DNA from: Lytechinus variegatus
Taxonomy: Eukaryota; Echinodermata; Echinoidea; Temnopleuroida; Toxopneustidae
Length of the DNA stretch: 64,000 nt
NCBI RefSeq assembly: GCF_018143015.1
Contig: NC_054754.1
Coordinates: 26,004,330 to 26,068,329 of the forward strand
Direction of reading: 5' to 3'
Part shown: piece by piece, positions 32,402 to 43,720 of the stretch
How positions within the stretch are numbered: the stretch's first letter is position 1
Layout of the letters: each line of letters opens with the position of its first letter
Notes under the pieces: model-generated
The model's input: the letters and a program-made list of their open reading frames with translations, nothing else
What the model was told of the DNA's origin: nothing
Databases searched by the model: none
Position numbers and translations under genes: made by a program

Positions 32402-35400
32402 CTATGATCGCATGTTATCGAAGAGCTCGATATGTGTGTAGTTCTTGAAGTGGGGTTTATCAGCACACAACTTGTTGTCACCTAGTCCAATGTGCTTCGG
32501 GTCATTGTTATGCATCATGAAAAAGCAACTGCAGAAGAAAATGGAAGAGAGGGATGGGGGAGAGATGGAGAGAACGGAAAGGGGAAAATAATTATACAAA
32601 AAAACACGTACTATAAGCCTAATTCATTTAAATTTGTGATAAAAAATGAAACAACAAATAATACATTTTGATATTAACCAACAAAAACAAAAAAATGACA
32701 AAGAGTCAAGCGACATGATGACCATTAATAAAGGCATGACAGAGTAAACAGACGTCCCGATTCGAAAAAAAAACGCACACAAAAGAAACATCAAGATAGT
32801 ATCAACACAAATATTAAAGGCTTAATCAGGTGATCGTTTCATAAAGAGTTCCGATTCGATTGCAATTATGGCATCGCGACCAAGGGAACCTTGAAAGTGA
32901 TTGGCTGCTGAGCAGTGGCCCGCGGGTAGTTGTCATAAACACAAAGTTACAAACGTTGTAAGATGTTTATGAAAAGGGCCCTGGTTTCTTTGGGGGAATT
33001 TCTACAATCAGTCGCCTTCTACAACGCACCAATACCTTGGAAAATGAAAGTCAAATCACAATGTACAGCTGAGAGGTTTTTGTCGAAAAAGGTTGGACCT
33101 GGGGAGCGTTTCATCAATATTTTCATCCGACAAGTTGTCAGATCTGACATATTTCCATGATTTTGATTGGCTGAAAGGCACTGTTCCTATGGTAACTGTC
33201 GGATAAAATGGGACTTGTCGGATAAAACGTCCGACAAGTCCTTTCATGAAACGCCCCCCGGGACAGCAGACAAAAAAATGCAAATATATGGTTTTCACAT
33301 ATAGTCTAGGACGTCACTGCCGTTTTGATTTACCGATTTGTAATTGGCACGTTTTTGACAATAGATTCTCTGCGTTGTAGAACGTGTCTGCGTCGTAATT
33401 GCGAAAATTCCCAATCATGATATAATTTTATTCAGAACACCACTTTCAACTGCATTACTTGAATCCTTGTAGTATACCCATTTGGGTGATGCGACAGTCA
33501 CACAGGCGAGATAGACTCCACTTAGGGCCCCGTCTTTCATATAATTGATCTGATCAATCGCAAGTATTATGGAAACCCATCAATGTCATAATTTTTTTCT
33601 TTAGGAAATTTGCCTAATGTCCTTTGAAAACAAAGAAAAGCATACTTATTTGTCAATAAAACGTTGAATGTATGTATATAAAAGTCATCATTTTTTGTAG
33701 AAAATATTTCGAACAAACAAGTATTTTAGATTTTTGACGTTGCTGGCTTTCCACTGAATACGCTATTTTTAATAGACATGATAGAGGTCTCTTGTAGTTC
33801 AGTTTTGTTGATGTGACTTCAACTTTACTACTTAATCCCACCGCTGCCACCAGAAAGTTTAAAACGTGAAATATAGTTAACTAATGACCGCATTCCACCT
33901 GTATGCTGTGGGTGTCTGACATAGTTTTCTCCTGACCTCACCCAATGGACGAAAATCCCAGGGGGACGCATCCCCCTAACAGTTGGAAAGGGGGGCATTA
34001 TATTAAATGTCCCCCAACTATTTGTGGTCTTTTAATGAGAAAAAATACATCATTAAAAAATGAAGAAATGACCTTACATTTTGGGTGATAATCTTTTTTT
34101 CTCTCTTTTTTTTTCTTTTTGCTTGTCAAATTTATTTTGGACAAAAAGAAGTTTGGTTGTTTACCTTTTCTTGTTTGCTTGTCAAATTTTCCGGGGGAAT
34201 CCTGGATCCGCCCCTGGTCCCTCTACCTTTGGGGAGAGGTTTCCGCCATGCCTCATTCCCCCCCCCCCTCCCTCCCTATGTTCTCTCTCATATAAAAATA
34301 AAAACGAATTTCTATGAATCACAATTTCGCGAAACATAGCATAAAGTAAACCTAATAATGCAACATTTCGTAATCACCTACTGGCAGGCAGATTGGGGGC
34401 TTTCGGACCATGGATCCCCGATTTTTTTACGGCTACGAAAAAAGGGAGGAAGAAAGAGTAAGAAGGGAAAGGGGAAACATAGGACTATATTATTTTCTGG
34501 ATATTATGTCAAAATCTATCACAAAATTTATTTAGATTTCGTATTGAAAAGGTAAAAAATTTATGCTCTCTCGCAGCTTTTTTTTTTCCTTATTTATTTA
34601 TTTATTTATTTTTAGAAATGTTGCCCCATACGTCACATCTGCCCCCTCTTTTTTTTTCGGGGGGGGTCATTACGCTAATGATCTCACCTTGTCTGAGGTA
34701 ACCCTATCTCGGTCTCGCAGAACGTCAAGAGCTTGCCCGCGCGCTCCCGGTTTAGGTCTGGATCTCCAGAAACACCAATGGCATGGAGCTCGAAGAACCC
34801 CCAGTCTGCTTCTGGTTGAGCCGCCCTGCACATGTTCTTGCCCGTACGGAGCTCGACGGTGATGGACTGAAAGAAGCAGTAATGAAAGGAAATTTAGAGG
34901 AATAATTACAACATTTCTCACTGGGAATTAAAGAAATAATAACCTTGATTAAAAAAATAATAATAATAATAACATTGATTACTGATTGATGCGAGAGATA
35001 GGCGGCACCACGGGGGGGGGGGCAGGGGTGGCCACCAAGTGCTAATGAGAAAACAAGAAGAAAAATATGTGGAGAGAGAGGGAGAAAGAAGAAAGATGCA
35101 TATAGGCCTATAAAAGGAAGAGGTTTAGCGACCGTTTCATTAAAGTTGGCATTATTGAAAAATCGTAATTCTCCTTCAAGTTACCATACTAAAGTCATTG
35201 TCACACCGCCCGAGCGTTGTTGGAGCGGTCGTGGAGCGGTAGGGAGAAGGGGTCGAATTTCGCTCACTAAATTGGCGAAAAAATAAAAAACAAAAATCGA
35301 AAACAAAATAACAACAATCGAAATAAAAAATGGTGAACGGGAGCGAGCGGTGATGATTTTTTTCCCTCCTCTCCACGACCGCTCCAACAACGCTCGGGCG

Positions 35401-35964
35401 GTGTGACCATGCCTTAAAGCCTGGTCACACCGCCCGAGTGTTGTTGGAGCGGTCGTGGAGCGGTAGGGAGAGGGGGTCGAATTTCGCTCACAAAATTTGG
35501 GAAAAAATTCGAAAAACAAAAATCGAAAACAAAATAAAAACAATCGAAAATGGTGAACGGAAGCGAGCGGTAATGATTTTTTTTTCTCTCCGCTCCGACA
35601 ACGATCGGGCGGTGTGACCAGACCTTAACAGTCAAAGGCCAGTGCTTAGTCAATTAAAACCAAGCACTTCACTATGTCAATACTGACAATCTATTCAATT
35701 CTAAAAACTTTTACGAAACACACCCCACCCCCGCCCCTCCTCCCCAACACTCAATATTCTGCACAAAACACAATACTATTTTCATCATTTTATTAAGGAT
35801 AGATCCCCCTCAACCGAAACAACAACAAAAATTACAATGGTACGAGTTCGACTTACCGCTTCGTTTGACCCCGTCAACTCCGAAATGATCTTTGACAGCT
35901 TTGAATGAATCTCATCATTGATGCGATCAGAAGAAATGTTGGTATGGAAGATGCAGAGAGGCAT
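32402..35964 (-). CDS. MIF / D-dopachrome tautomerase family protein, complete, 137 aa (MIF-like A)
   Basis: Macrophage migration inhibitory factor family: small trimeric cytokine-like proteins with keto-enol tautomerase activity carried by an N-terminal proline. Exons on the minus strand: 35964-35857 (108 nt), 34866-34688 (179 nt), 32528-32402 (127 nt with TAG); borders GT-AG, phases agree. The start MPLCIFHTN keeps the catalytic Pro that becomes residue 1 once Met is removed. Exon 2 holds the family core ADWGFFELHAIG (compare LHSIG of MIF). The Cys-x-x-Cys redox motif of vertebrate MIF is absent, and the active-site Lys of the TGK segment reads TGS. After the C-terminal strand (CFFMMHNNDPKHIG) there are about 20 residues beyond the usual MIF length of about 115. 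Leaderless, as is normal in the family. A second family member lies divergently at 38755. Family call firm, subtype not. Confidence 0.9.
32835..32981. mobile_element. Worn MITE of the GTTTCATAAAG family, in MIF-like A intron 2
   Basis: Left CGTTTCATAAAGAG and right TGTTTATGAAAAGGGCCC are inverted; GATTGGCTGCTGAG and AAGTTACAAACGTTG match the 4094-4253 copy in type. Confidence 0.6.
33101..33259. mobile_element. MITE, GGGGCGTTTCAT family, in MIF-like A intron 2
   Basis: Ends GGGGAGCGTTTCAT and ATGAAACGCCCCCC are inverted. The core CTGTCGGATAAAATGGGACT is identical to the copy at 21554-21695. Confidence 0.85.
35190..35416. mobile_element. Inverted-repeat element, first of a tandem pair
   Basis: Ends GTCACACCGCCCGAGCGTTG and CAACGCTCGGGCGGTGTGAC are exact inverted repeats. 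GGAGCGGTCGTGGAGCGGTA follows the left end. It lies in intron 1 of MIF-like A, directly before a second copy. Confidence 0.88.
35412..35628. mobile_element. Inverted-repeat element, second of a tandem pair
   Basis: Same family and orientation as the copy at 35190-35416, ends CCTGGTCACACCGCCCGA and GGGCGGTGTGACCAGACC. The two copies share the junction CCTTAAAGCC and differ by a modest number of bases. Confidence 0.88.
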
Positions 35965-36995
35965 GTTGTTCAGGAATCTTTACTTGGCGCCAAAAACAAG
36001 GGAAGTTCGGTGTTTAATGTGGGTCAATTATTCAAGCTGAAGAGCGGACTAGACCGGTCAAGAATATCAGAATAGAATGAATGATGAATTTCAAATACCT
36101 TGCGTCAAATACGAGGGGTAGAATTTTAACATAAGACCAAAAACAAAATGAATGGTAAACTAGTAAAGTGGAAGCTCAAGAGTAAACTACAGAAGAATAT
36201 ATCAGCTAGGATACAAAATGAAAATGTTTACTGGTGCAATTTAATGATTATCGAGATAAGCAAAGGCAGGGCTGTCAGGACGAAAATAAGATGGTCGGCA
36301 TGGTAGGAATATCCGGGGGCACAGAAAATTCTCATGATCGGTATACCAGCATGTTAGCCGATCCTCACACAATGGAACAGGGGCGATGCCACACGGGGCG
36401 GGGGTCGAACGCCCCCATGATGTTCAAGAAATTAACAATATTTCTACATGAAGAGAGGAAAACGGGCAAAGAAGAAGAAAGGTTGTCAGCGAAGATGAGA
36501 AAGGTCTTGTAAAGGACTTGATCACGATCGTGAAATTCGAAAACAAAATCCCCATTTTTATTTTTCTCCTCTTGGGGTCATTTGCCCCCCCCCCCCCCTC
36601 TTAACATTAAAACACACTGCCTACCTCTGAATTGTAATAGTACCAGTATTATTTTTTGTGGGGTTTGCGTGCCATGACAGGGGATTCTAAATTTTTATTG
36701 TCATATGATGAATAGGAAGTACGTTCCAGATATAAACTTTCTACTGGTAGTATTTCAAAGATGTAGTTACAAAACACTTCATTACATATACTGTGAAAAA
36801 TAAGCGAAGGTTGGTGATGGTGTACGTTGGTTAACCCGTGTTGATTTCACACCACTAAGTTGCAAAGGAAATTCAACCAAATGTACAACAGGTGGATCAA
36901 ACAATATTTGTTGCTAGATAATTTTTTTTAAACAAGTGCACACCTAGTTACCAGTAATGCATATAGCATTTCCATTTATCTGAAAGCAGGATAAA
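35965..36995. other. Shared upstream region of the divergent MIF genes, proximal part
   Basis: Between the two MIF starts (35964 minus, 38755 plus) lie 2.8 kb. This part has no clear TATA box, and a small C-rich repeat at 36375-36415. The open frame at 36234-36512 has repeat-like content and no splice support. Confidence 0.4.
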
Positions 36996-37120
36996 AGAGC
37001 ATTGTAGATTAAATGCCTTGCTCACGGGCATAGGTGCCGCGGCCGGGGATCGAACCCCGGGCTTTTCATGTATAGCCACGGCGCCTTAGACCACTCGGCC
37101 ACGGCACCTGCTAGATAATT
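36996..37120 (-). repeat. tRNA-derived SINE head (Ser/Leu type)
   Basis: Read on the minus strand from about 37110: GGTGCCGTGGCCGAGTGG (A box), then the B box GGTTCGATCCC and the matching end CGGCACC. The anticodon arm does not fold and the T arm is displaced, so it is not a tRNA gene. Beyond it comes GTGAGCAAGGCATTTAATC, a phrase typical of SINE bodies. Confidence 0.75.
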
Positions 37121-38754
37121 ATGACTGTCGGCCCGATTTTGGGTGTACACATGATGTTTTATTCAGTCAACAGTTACTGAGAGCGCGTAGCGCGAGCGAA
37201 ATTTTGAATTTTATAAAGACCTGAGAGATTTATGTTGACATAATGTTGTTGGGAGCTAACAGTGAGTGGATGAGAAAATTTTCAAAATTTAAAGAACGAA
37301 AATTAGTTTTGGAGCACTTTGCAGATTTATTAGGATGCTTATGACAACAATAATTACACATCTTTTTTTTTCCAGAATTTTGGGTGGGGGGAGCAAGTGG
37401 GGGCCAATTCATTGGGACAAAGGCCCCCGTGCCTCCCTCTTGGTGACGTCACTGGTCTGAAGCGGAGCCCCCGGAACCTCGTGATATTTTAAACACTGCA
37501 GATGGCCACTTAATTATCTAACCGCGGGAACATACACAACACATAACTTTAAAGCAGTTGCGGATAATAAATGAAATATTTTGAGGCAGCACAACATAGC
37601 AATTGTGGTAAAATTTGTAAAAGAAAAAAAAATCGCCAGGGAGCGAAGCAAGTCAGAAAATTTTGACTTTTATAAAAAGATTTTGAAATTAAATTCTAAT
37701 TATGTGATAACAACTTTGAAAATTTAACCAAAGTAAACATTGAGAGGTTTGTACGGTAAATTTAACAGGCGTAAAACTTTACTTATAGGTTATGATCGAC
37801 CTAGGGGGTATATAACTAGCCCTTGGCTAAGGATCTTTTTGTAATGATTGAGACCGTTATTGCAATAAAAAAATTAGCAAGCTTGTAATATATGCCATCC
37901 ACCTTTTTATCCGTTCTTTCTATTTTTAAATCCTCGGCAGCTCGCTCGTGTTATTGTGTTCTTTTTTTTCTTGTCCCTTTCTTCATATTCTGATTTTCAA
38001 TTTAGCTTTTGACTCTACCTTCATTTCCCTTTCTCTTTGCCTCTTTCTCCCATTTTCCCGCCATTCTTGCCTGTGCCATTGAGTCATATTTTTAATTAGG
38101 TTTTCTGGAACTACTCAGTAACACTGTCAGTAAATCTTTAAAATTGTATACAAGCTAGTTGACTATATGATTCTTACAGAGTTCCATGAACAGTTTAAAC
38201 AACCTTACAGTTTGTTGTTTAAGAATTAAAACGCATTGTTTAAGCCGTTTAAACGACACTACTGCAAAGATCTTTAGTCGAGGAGGAGAAGGAGAGACAG
38301 AAATAAAAGAAAACACAATTTTATAGAATAGGAATAATAAGAATACGATGAAGAACAAAAACTATATTATGAAGAAATAGATCAATTATTATTGTGATCC
38401 ATAAACCCTAACGACGTATGCATACCCCCCCCCCCCATTTGCATAAATTTGCGTTCTCTCGGTTCACTATTTCTAAACTACTAGGCCTATACTTTTGATG
38501 GTACCCGCATTGATAAGCCTATTCCTCTCTCAAAAGTGAATTATCTTTCACTTTGTAAGGACAGAATTTTCCAAGTCTCCATTTCGAAATCCTATCGCTG
38601 CCAGGGCAAGATTCCTGAAAATTAATTCCCTTCGAAATAAGGACAAGCGGCTGGAAAACTCGAAAGAAGAACAAGTTTGAAATTCATCAGTCCATATCAA
38701 TATCATCTGGGTTTTTTTGCCTGGTTTCGGTTGCCATATTGGTGCTTATTCAAG
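37121..38754. other. Upstream region of MIF-like B
   Basis: Contains a fragment with GAGCGCGTAGCGCGAGCGAA (37180) of the GCGCGAAGCGCGAGC repeat type, a G/C-rich element end near 37380-37450, and a C run near 38430. No exon or firm promoter motif seen. Confidence 0.4.
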
Positions 38755-41700
38755 ATGATGCGTTGTGTGGTACATGTGAACACGCCAGTCAACAAACTAA
38801 GCGATGGTTTCAGGAATCAGCTGACGACTATGCTTTCAAAACGATACAATCTTGAAAAAGGGGTGAGTTTTGTATTTATGTATTCTCCGAAATTCACAAT
38901 AAAAAAACAAATGAACATATAAAAGCGAGATATAAAATAACAAGTAAGAAATAAACATATACAAAGAAACAAACAAACAAATATATATATATATATTATA
39001 TATATATATTTATATACATATATATATATGTATGTATACCAAGAGGCATCAGGATGGTGAAAACGGAAGGACACCCATTTCAGCCCTGGTCATAGACAGT
39101 ATACTGTTCTTCCATGGGTTCCAAGGATCAAAACACATTGTAATATAAGAAAGTCTTACAAACGTAATTATCTTAGACCTCTGGAGGGGGGGGGGGGGGT
39201 AACCAGTATCAAATTCAAAATACTTCATAGATGAGAGAGGAAGGCAATGAGCCTATATGTAAGAAGACTGTGAGACTACAAGGCCTTTAGATTTGCAGGA
39301 AGGTTAGTGGACAGAGATTAATTGAGAGTTTCATTACAATATTATTACAATGAGTATAATATTGGCTAATTCGCTTAGGTAATGGTTATTGCACCCGACT
39401 GCTTAGAAATCGCAACCAGGATGCCCGAAGTTTGAGGTTATATCAGAGGGTTTTGATAACGTTCTCTTCTCACTCCTTGCTGCATCCGTGCATCCGGACT
39501 AAAATAGGGCGTCGAAATTGTCCATTATTCTTGCGCTGAGCGAAAGTCGTGCCTTTTCAAAGCTTCAGCCGGCAATTGTCATTAAAATAACTGTGATTTT
39601 TAAGGGGCATGCGAACGATTTGCGAATGTCAAAACATGCTAAGTCAAACTGCGGATCTATAAGGGACGCCCCCCCCCCCCCTAGCGGCGCAAAAAAGGGG
39701 AAAAAAGGGAATACAAGAAAAGGATGGAAAGGAGAGGAGAAACAAAAAAAATAAGAGGAGGAAGAGGAAGGAGAGAGGAGCACTTGTAAAAAAATCATGT
39801 CACTATAAAAAAAATCGCTCGCATTTCATACATGTGTTTGCTCAATATAAGCTAAAATGGTGCTAAAAATATTCAGCCTGGAAGTCAATATACAAAACAA
39901 ATTTCAGATCGTCCATCGAGCTTTTTTTTTTGTTTGATTTACAAATCGATTATTAAAGAAGTGCTCTGTAAAAGTCTCGTTTTTTGGTCTGAATATAAAA
40001 CATTTTCAGCACGTGCTGCCCTCTCGCATTATTTGATTTTTGAAGTACCGTCGTACCTATTCTCTTCGTGTATTATATTACTTCTCAAAACATCCCTTTT
40101 CAGGTCTGAATGTCAAAACTTATCAGCTACCGCTGTGCGCTCGCATTTTGATCAGTGAGATACTTGTACTTCTATTTAAATCCTAATAAAAAATACTGTA
40201 AAAAATATTGGGTAAAATTGTAACTAGCACGAGGGTAAGTACGTATCCAACCAATGAGGGGAAGTATTGTACCCAATGCGGGAAGCATATTTTCCAGTTA
40301 GGTTAACAAAATAAAATAAGGAGCAATTACTTTAGAATGGCATAATTTTCAATGCCCAATGTTGGTTTCTTGGACACATACCTACTCTCATGGATCATTT
40401 TTACCCAATATTTTTTTAGAGTGAACTTTAGATCACCTTTTCACGAGGGTTTATCAAAAAATTTCTGCTCACGCTTATGTTAAAAATATATTAACCCATG
40501 TATCTTGTTCATAAATACAATAATGGTTGAAATGTCCAGTTTTCAGGCATAGGCTTTCTAAGATATCCTTTTCATGAAATCTTAATCCTTGAATTGCACA
40601 CTTTTCAGATCGGAATATCAGCAATTTTCAGCTCGCGCTATGGAAAAGGAATAGAAAGATAGTTACTCTTTTCATATTTATGATGACAAAATGTGATTAA
40701 AATGTCTTGTTCCTATAGGTCAAAATAATGATTAAAAAACCCATCGCGCTCGCATCACTTATTTCTTTCCAGCACAGTGCCTGACATAATGCTTACATTG
40801 ACCCTTTTCAAATCGGAATATCAAAAGTTTGCTGCTGTTGCTTTGCACTCGCCATTGATTTAGGATGATATCCTTTCCTTTCAAGATGAAAAAAAAGTGT
40901 TTAGAATGTCCAGATTCTATGTTTAAATTAAAAAAAATGATTATAATCGAAAAGCTTTCGCATCGCGCGTGCAGGATTATTGAGATACGCAGTTTGTGCT
41001 TTATAATACCTACTTACGTTATCCAGTTTCAGAGCAAAATATAATGTTCAAAGCATCGTCAAAAATAAAAAAAAAAAATCTGTTTTTACGGCCCCCTCAT
41101 CATGTATAGTGTTTTTATTCGTAATTTGTTATGAAAGCTTCGTCAAAAACGTTCGACATTTGTTCACAAAATCCCAAAACGTTCGACATTTGTTCACAAA
41201 ATCCCAAACCACATAGGATATTTTACCGAAAGTCGCGGTGTTTGCATAATAAAATGTCGTGAATATGAAGTACAAATTGCGCAAGAATGGTCAACGACCT
41301 CATTATCACAAGAAAAAATCTTCTCCAAATCGAAGGCTTTACAATTGTTTTTTTTTTTTTGGCTTTTCGCCAAACGTGTATGGCTGGAATCCTGGCTTTC
41401 CTTTCGTGGGATCGTGCCAAAACCATTCGCAAAATCAAGATTTTGAAATCCTCCTTAAACAACTTTTTGATCGGGGGCAATTTTCTTATCAGTAAAAAAA
41501 CGAAATTAAGAAGTCAAGTTTGACTCGGAATGGTGCCAGATGGTATTTGACGCTGTTTCAAGTCAAAGTGATTCGATCATTTCCTAGTTACGTCGACTCG
41601 GAACTGAATTATATTTAGCTTATGTTACAACTGGCGCCAGTCACAGACCCTTCTTTTTATAATCATTTGTTTATTCCTTCATTCAGTTTTCCCTTTTTTC

Positions 41701-43720
41701 TCTTTTTTTTTCCATACTACTTAGTAATCAAAAGGGAGGTTGAGTTCCCCCCTTCGGTTTCCAGTGGGAAAAATATTTTTGTGTGTGTCAGAATAATGGA
41801 TTAAATTTCACATGCACATGTTGCGCAAAACAATTGACCCAAATATTGTGTACGGCGTGAAAGGATATATATATTTGATTTTATGGAAGCTTCTTTAGAA
41901 ATTTCTGGGCATTTTTACTTCATGGATGCAACCGAAACTAATACACCTTCGTCGTGTTTATTGAACTAAGAATTTAAGACATTTTTGGTCGTTGTCGGTG
42001 CCCTCCCCCGATATAAATCATAAATTAATTACGAAAATTCTTAAATGCCTTTATATCTTTCAAGGTTTGCCTATCAGTGACGTTAGCACTTTAAGAAATA
42101 TATAAAATGTGAGATTTAATTTGGTCTTAATAATCAGATGGTAAACGAATTATATATGTCTGCTTATTTCTTAGAACATCGTCGTTTTACTTCGAGAAGG
42201 TCTCCGTCTTATGCGAACTGGGACCCTGGATCCATGCGGGTATATCGAGCTCTTTGGTTGTGAAGGTGTGTTTGACGACGCGGAGAAGAACAGAGAGGAT
42301 ACAACGGCTCTTATTCAGCTATTACAAAAAGATTCAGGGATACCTCAGGCAAGGTACATTCCCCCATTTACATTTTTGGAAAGAATTACATACTAAAAAC
42401 AAGTAGGGTCATAGCAGTAGCGGACCGTGACCCGGACGAGACAAAGCATTGGGGGGGGGGCACTGCATTGTCTGTGAACAATGCCGTGCCCCCCCATGCT
42501 TTGTCTCCTCCGAGTCACGGTCCGCCACTGGTCATGAGGCTATTTCTTTAAGTTATTATTATGTTTTATGAAGCCTGACAATGGACCAAAATTTCTACAA
42601 AGCTAGGAATGAGAAAAATAACACATTTAAACCTTTTTTCAATATAAACTTCTTATTTTGTGATATATTTTGACATGATATTGAGTTTGACCCTAAACAG
42701 ACTGGGCTATTTATTGCCTAAGAAGACGGGGGGGGGGGGGGGGCTGAATGATCTCGACCGTCAATCACGTCGATGACACTCCCATTACCCATGGCATAAT
42801 CTAAACAAAAATAAAATTGAAAGATCAAATTCTGTGAATAATCTCACTGCTAATTAATTATGCCAATTTATGAAAAAAATCAAAAGTTTGCTCTAATTAA
42901 TTAAATAATGCCCCTAAATGGCTTTCTAAATTTCTTATATGCATTTCTTTGTTTTTCGACTTGTCAAAGATCTCATTTTGACCATAAAAAAGGTGAAATT
43001 AATTAATTTTAATCAGTAAAAGGAAAAATAATGACACATTTATGAATTTTTGCTAAAAACACCATTTGCATTGGATTTGTAAATGAATTCACGTTTTGGG
43101 GCTACTTTTGGTCAGCATGCATGCACTTACGAAATGTTGCGTAATTTCGGAACCATGTACCCGGGGGTCGCAATTTCGGTCTCAAAAGTTGCGCGAGACT
43201 TAAAAGTTATAAGTCAGCGAGCGACACGGTAAAAAAAAATTGCGCGGCGAATTAATTGTGAAAAATGTTGAGGGGGGGGGGGCGGTCCCCAAAGTATTAT
43301 TAGGGTTAACCCTTTTTCTTATCCTTTTTTTTCTTTGTCATGAAATTGTTGTGGGTCATACCCCGAGTCCCCCCCCCCCATCCGACGCTATTGGTCCACA
43401 CATTATTTTTTAAATGCTGTTCGGTTCCTTCATAAATTCATTTCAAAATTACAGGAATATATTGATTGGCTGTAACACTGCAAAAACACTGGTGTTGATT
43501 AAACATCAGCCCGGCATCTATATCGGTCCACACCAGAGAGGGGTTGAAATAACAGTTAAAAATCCGACCAAACCGATATTGGTACCTTTTGTATATGTTT
43601 CGGTTAGCTTTATAAAATAACTCGTTATCATATCATTTCAGACTCTTCGTACTCATGAGACCTCAATGGAGTTCTAACTGGGGACAGATCGGTGGACAAA
43701 GCTTGGTCATGGATGCCTGA
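38755..43720 (+). CDS. MIF-family protein lacking the catalytic proline, complete, 121 aa (MIF-like B)
   Basis: Same family as the protein coded at 35964-32402. Exons on the plus strand: 38755-38862 (108 nt), 42175-42353 (179 nt), 43642-43720 (79 nt with TGA); all GT-AG. Exon 1 and exon 2 lengths and both intron phases (0, then 2) are the same as in MIF-like A, strong support for paralogy and for both models. The start is MMRCVVHVNT where A has MPLCIFHTNI; whichever of the two adjacent ATGs is used, residue 2 is Met or Arg, not Pro, so classical tautomerase chemistry is not expected. The core is GYIELFGCEG and the end RLFVLMRPQW...GQIGG, like VGW of MIF. A further in-frame ATG at 38677 would add 26 residues with a hydrophobic stretch; I prefer 38755 because it equals the paralogue's exon length. 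AATAAA at about 43888 is a possible poly(A) signal. Confidence 0.9.
38978..39035. repeat. (TA)n microsatellite
   Basis: An interrupted TA run with TATATATATT and ATGTATGTATAC. It lies in intron 1 of MIF-like B. Confidence 0.9.
39790..41060. repeat. Decayed tandem repeats with GCTCGCATT-type cores
   Basis: Cores such as ATCGCTCGCATTTCATAC, CCCTCTCGCATTATTTG and GTGCGCTCGCATTTTGATC recur at roughly 100-200-bp intervals with CTTTTCAGGTCTGAAT-type text between. This is a worn, inverted version of the array in 27752-28815. It fills much of intron 1 of MIF-like B. Confidence 0.6.
41148..41207. repeat. Short tandem duplication
   Basis: About 29 bp beginning ACGTTCGACATTTGTTCAC occurs twice in direct succession, identical in both copies. 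Confidence 0.9.
42415..42529. mobile_element. Short palindromic MITE, 115 bp, in MIF-like B intron 2
   Basis: Ends CAGTAGCGGACCGTGAC and GTCACGGTCCGCCACTG are inverted repeats, flanked by GTCAT-containing sequence on both sides. It starts about 60 bp after the exon 2 donor site. Confidence 0.85.
42728..42745. repeat. Poly(G) run
   Basis: About 18 consecutive G on the plus strand. Similar runs occur near 39187 and 48297. Confidence 0.9.

Noticed and set aside
35181-35653. Overlapping minus-strand frames with repeated TAPRPLQQ text
   Set aside because: They fall within the tandem inverted-repeat elements, which explains the repeated peptide.
37030-37110. tRNA gene (Leu/Ser type)
   Set aside because: A and B boxes and acceptor ends are good, but the anticodon arm does not pair, the T arm is shifted and a SINE body follows, so it is a SINE head.
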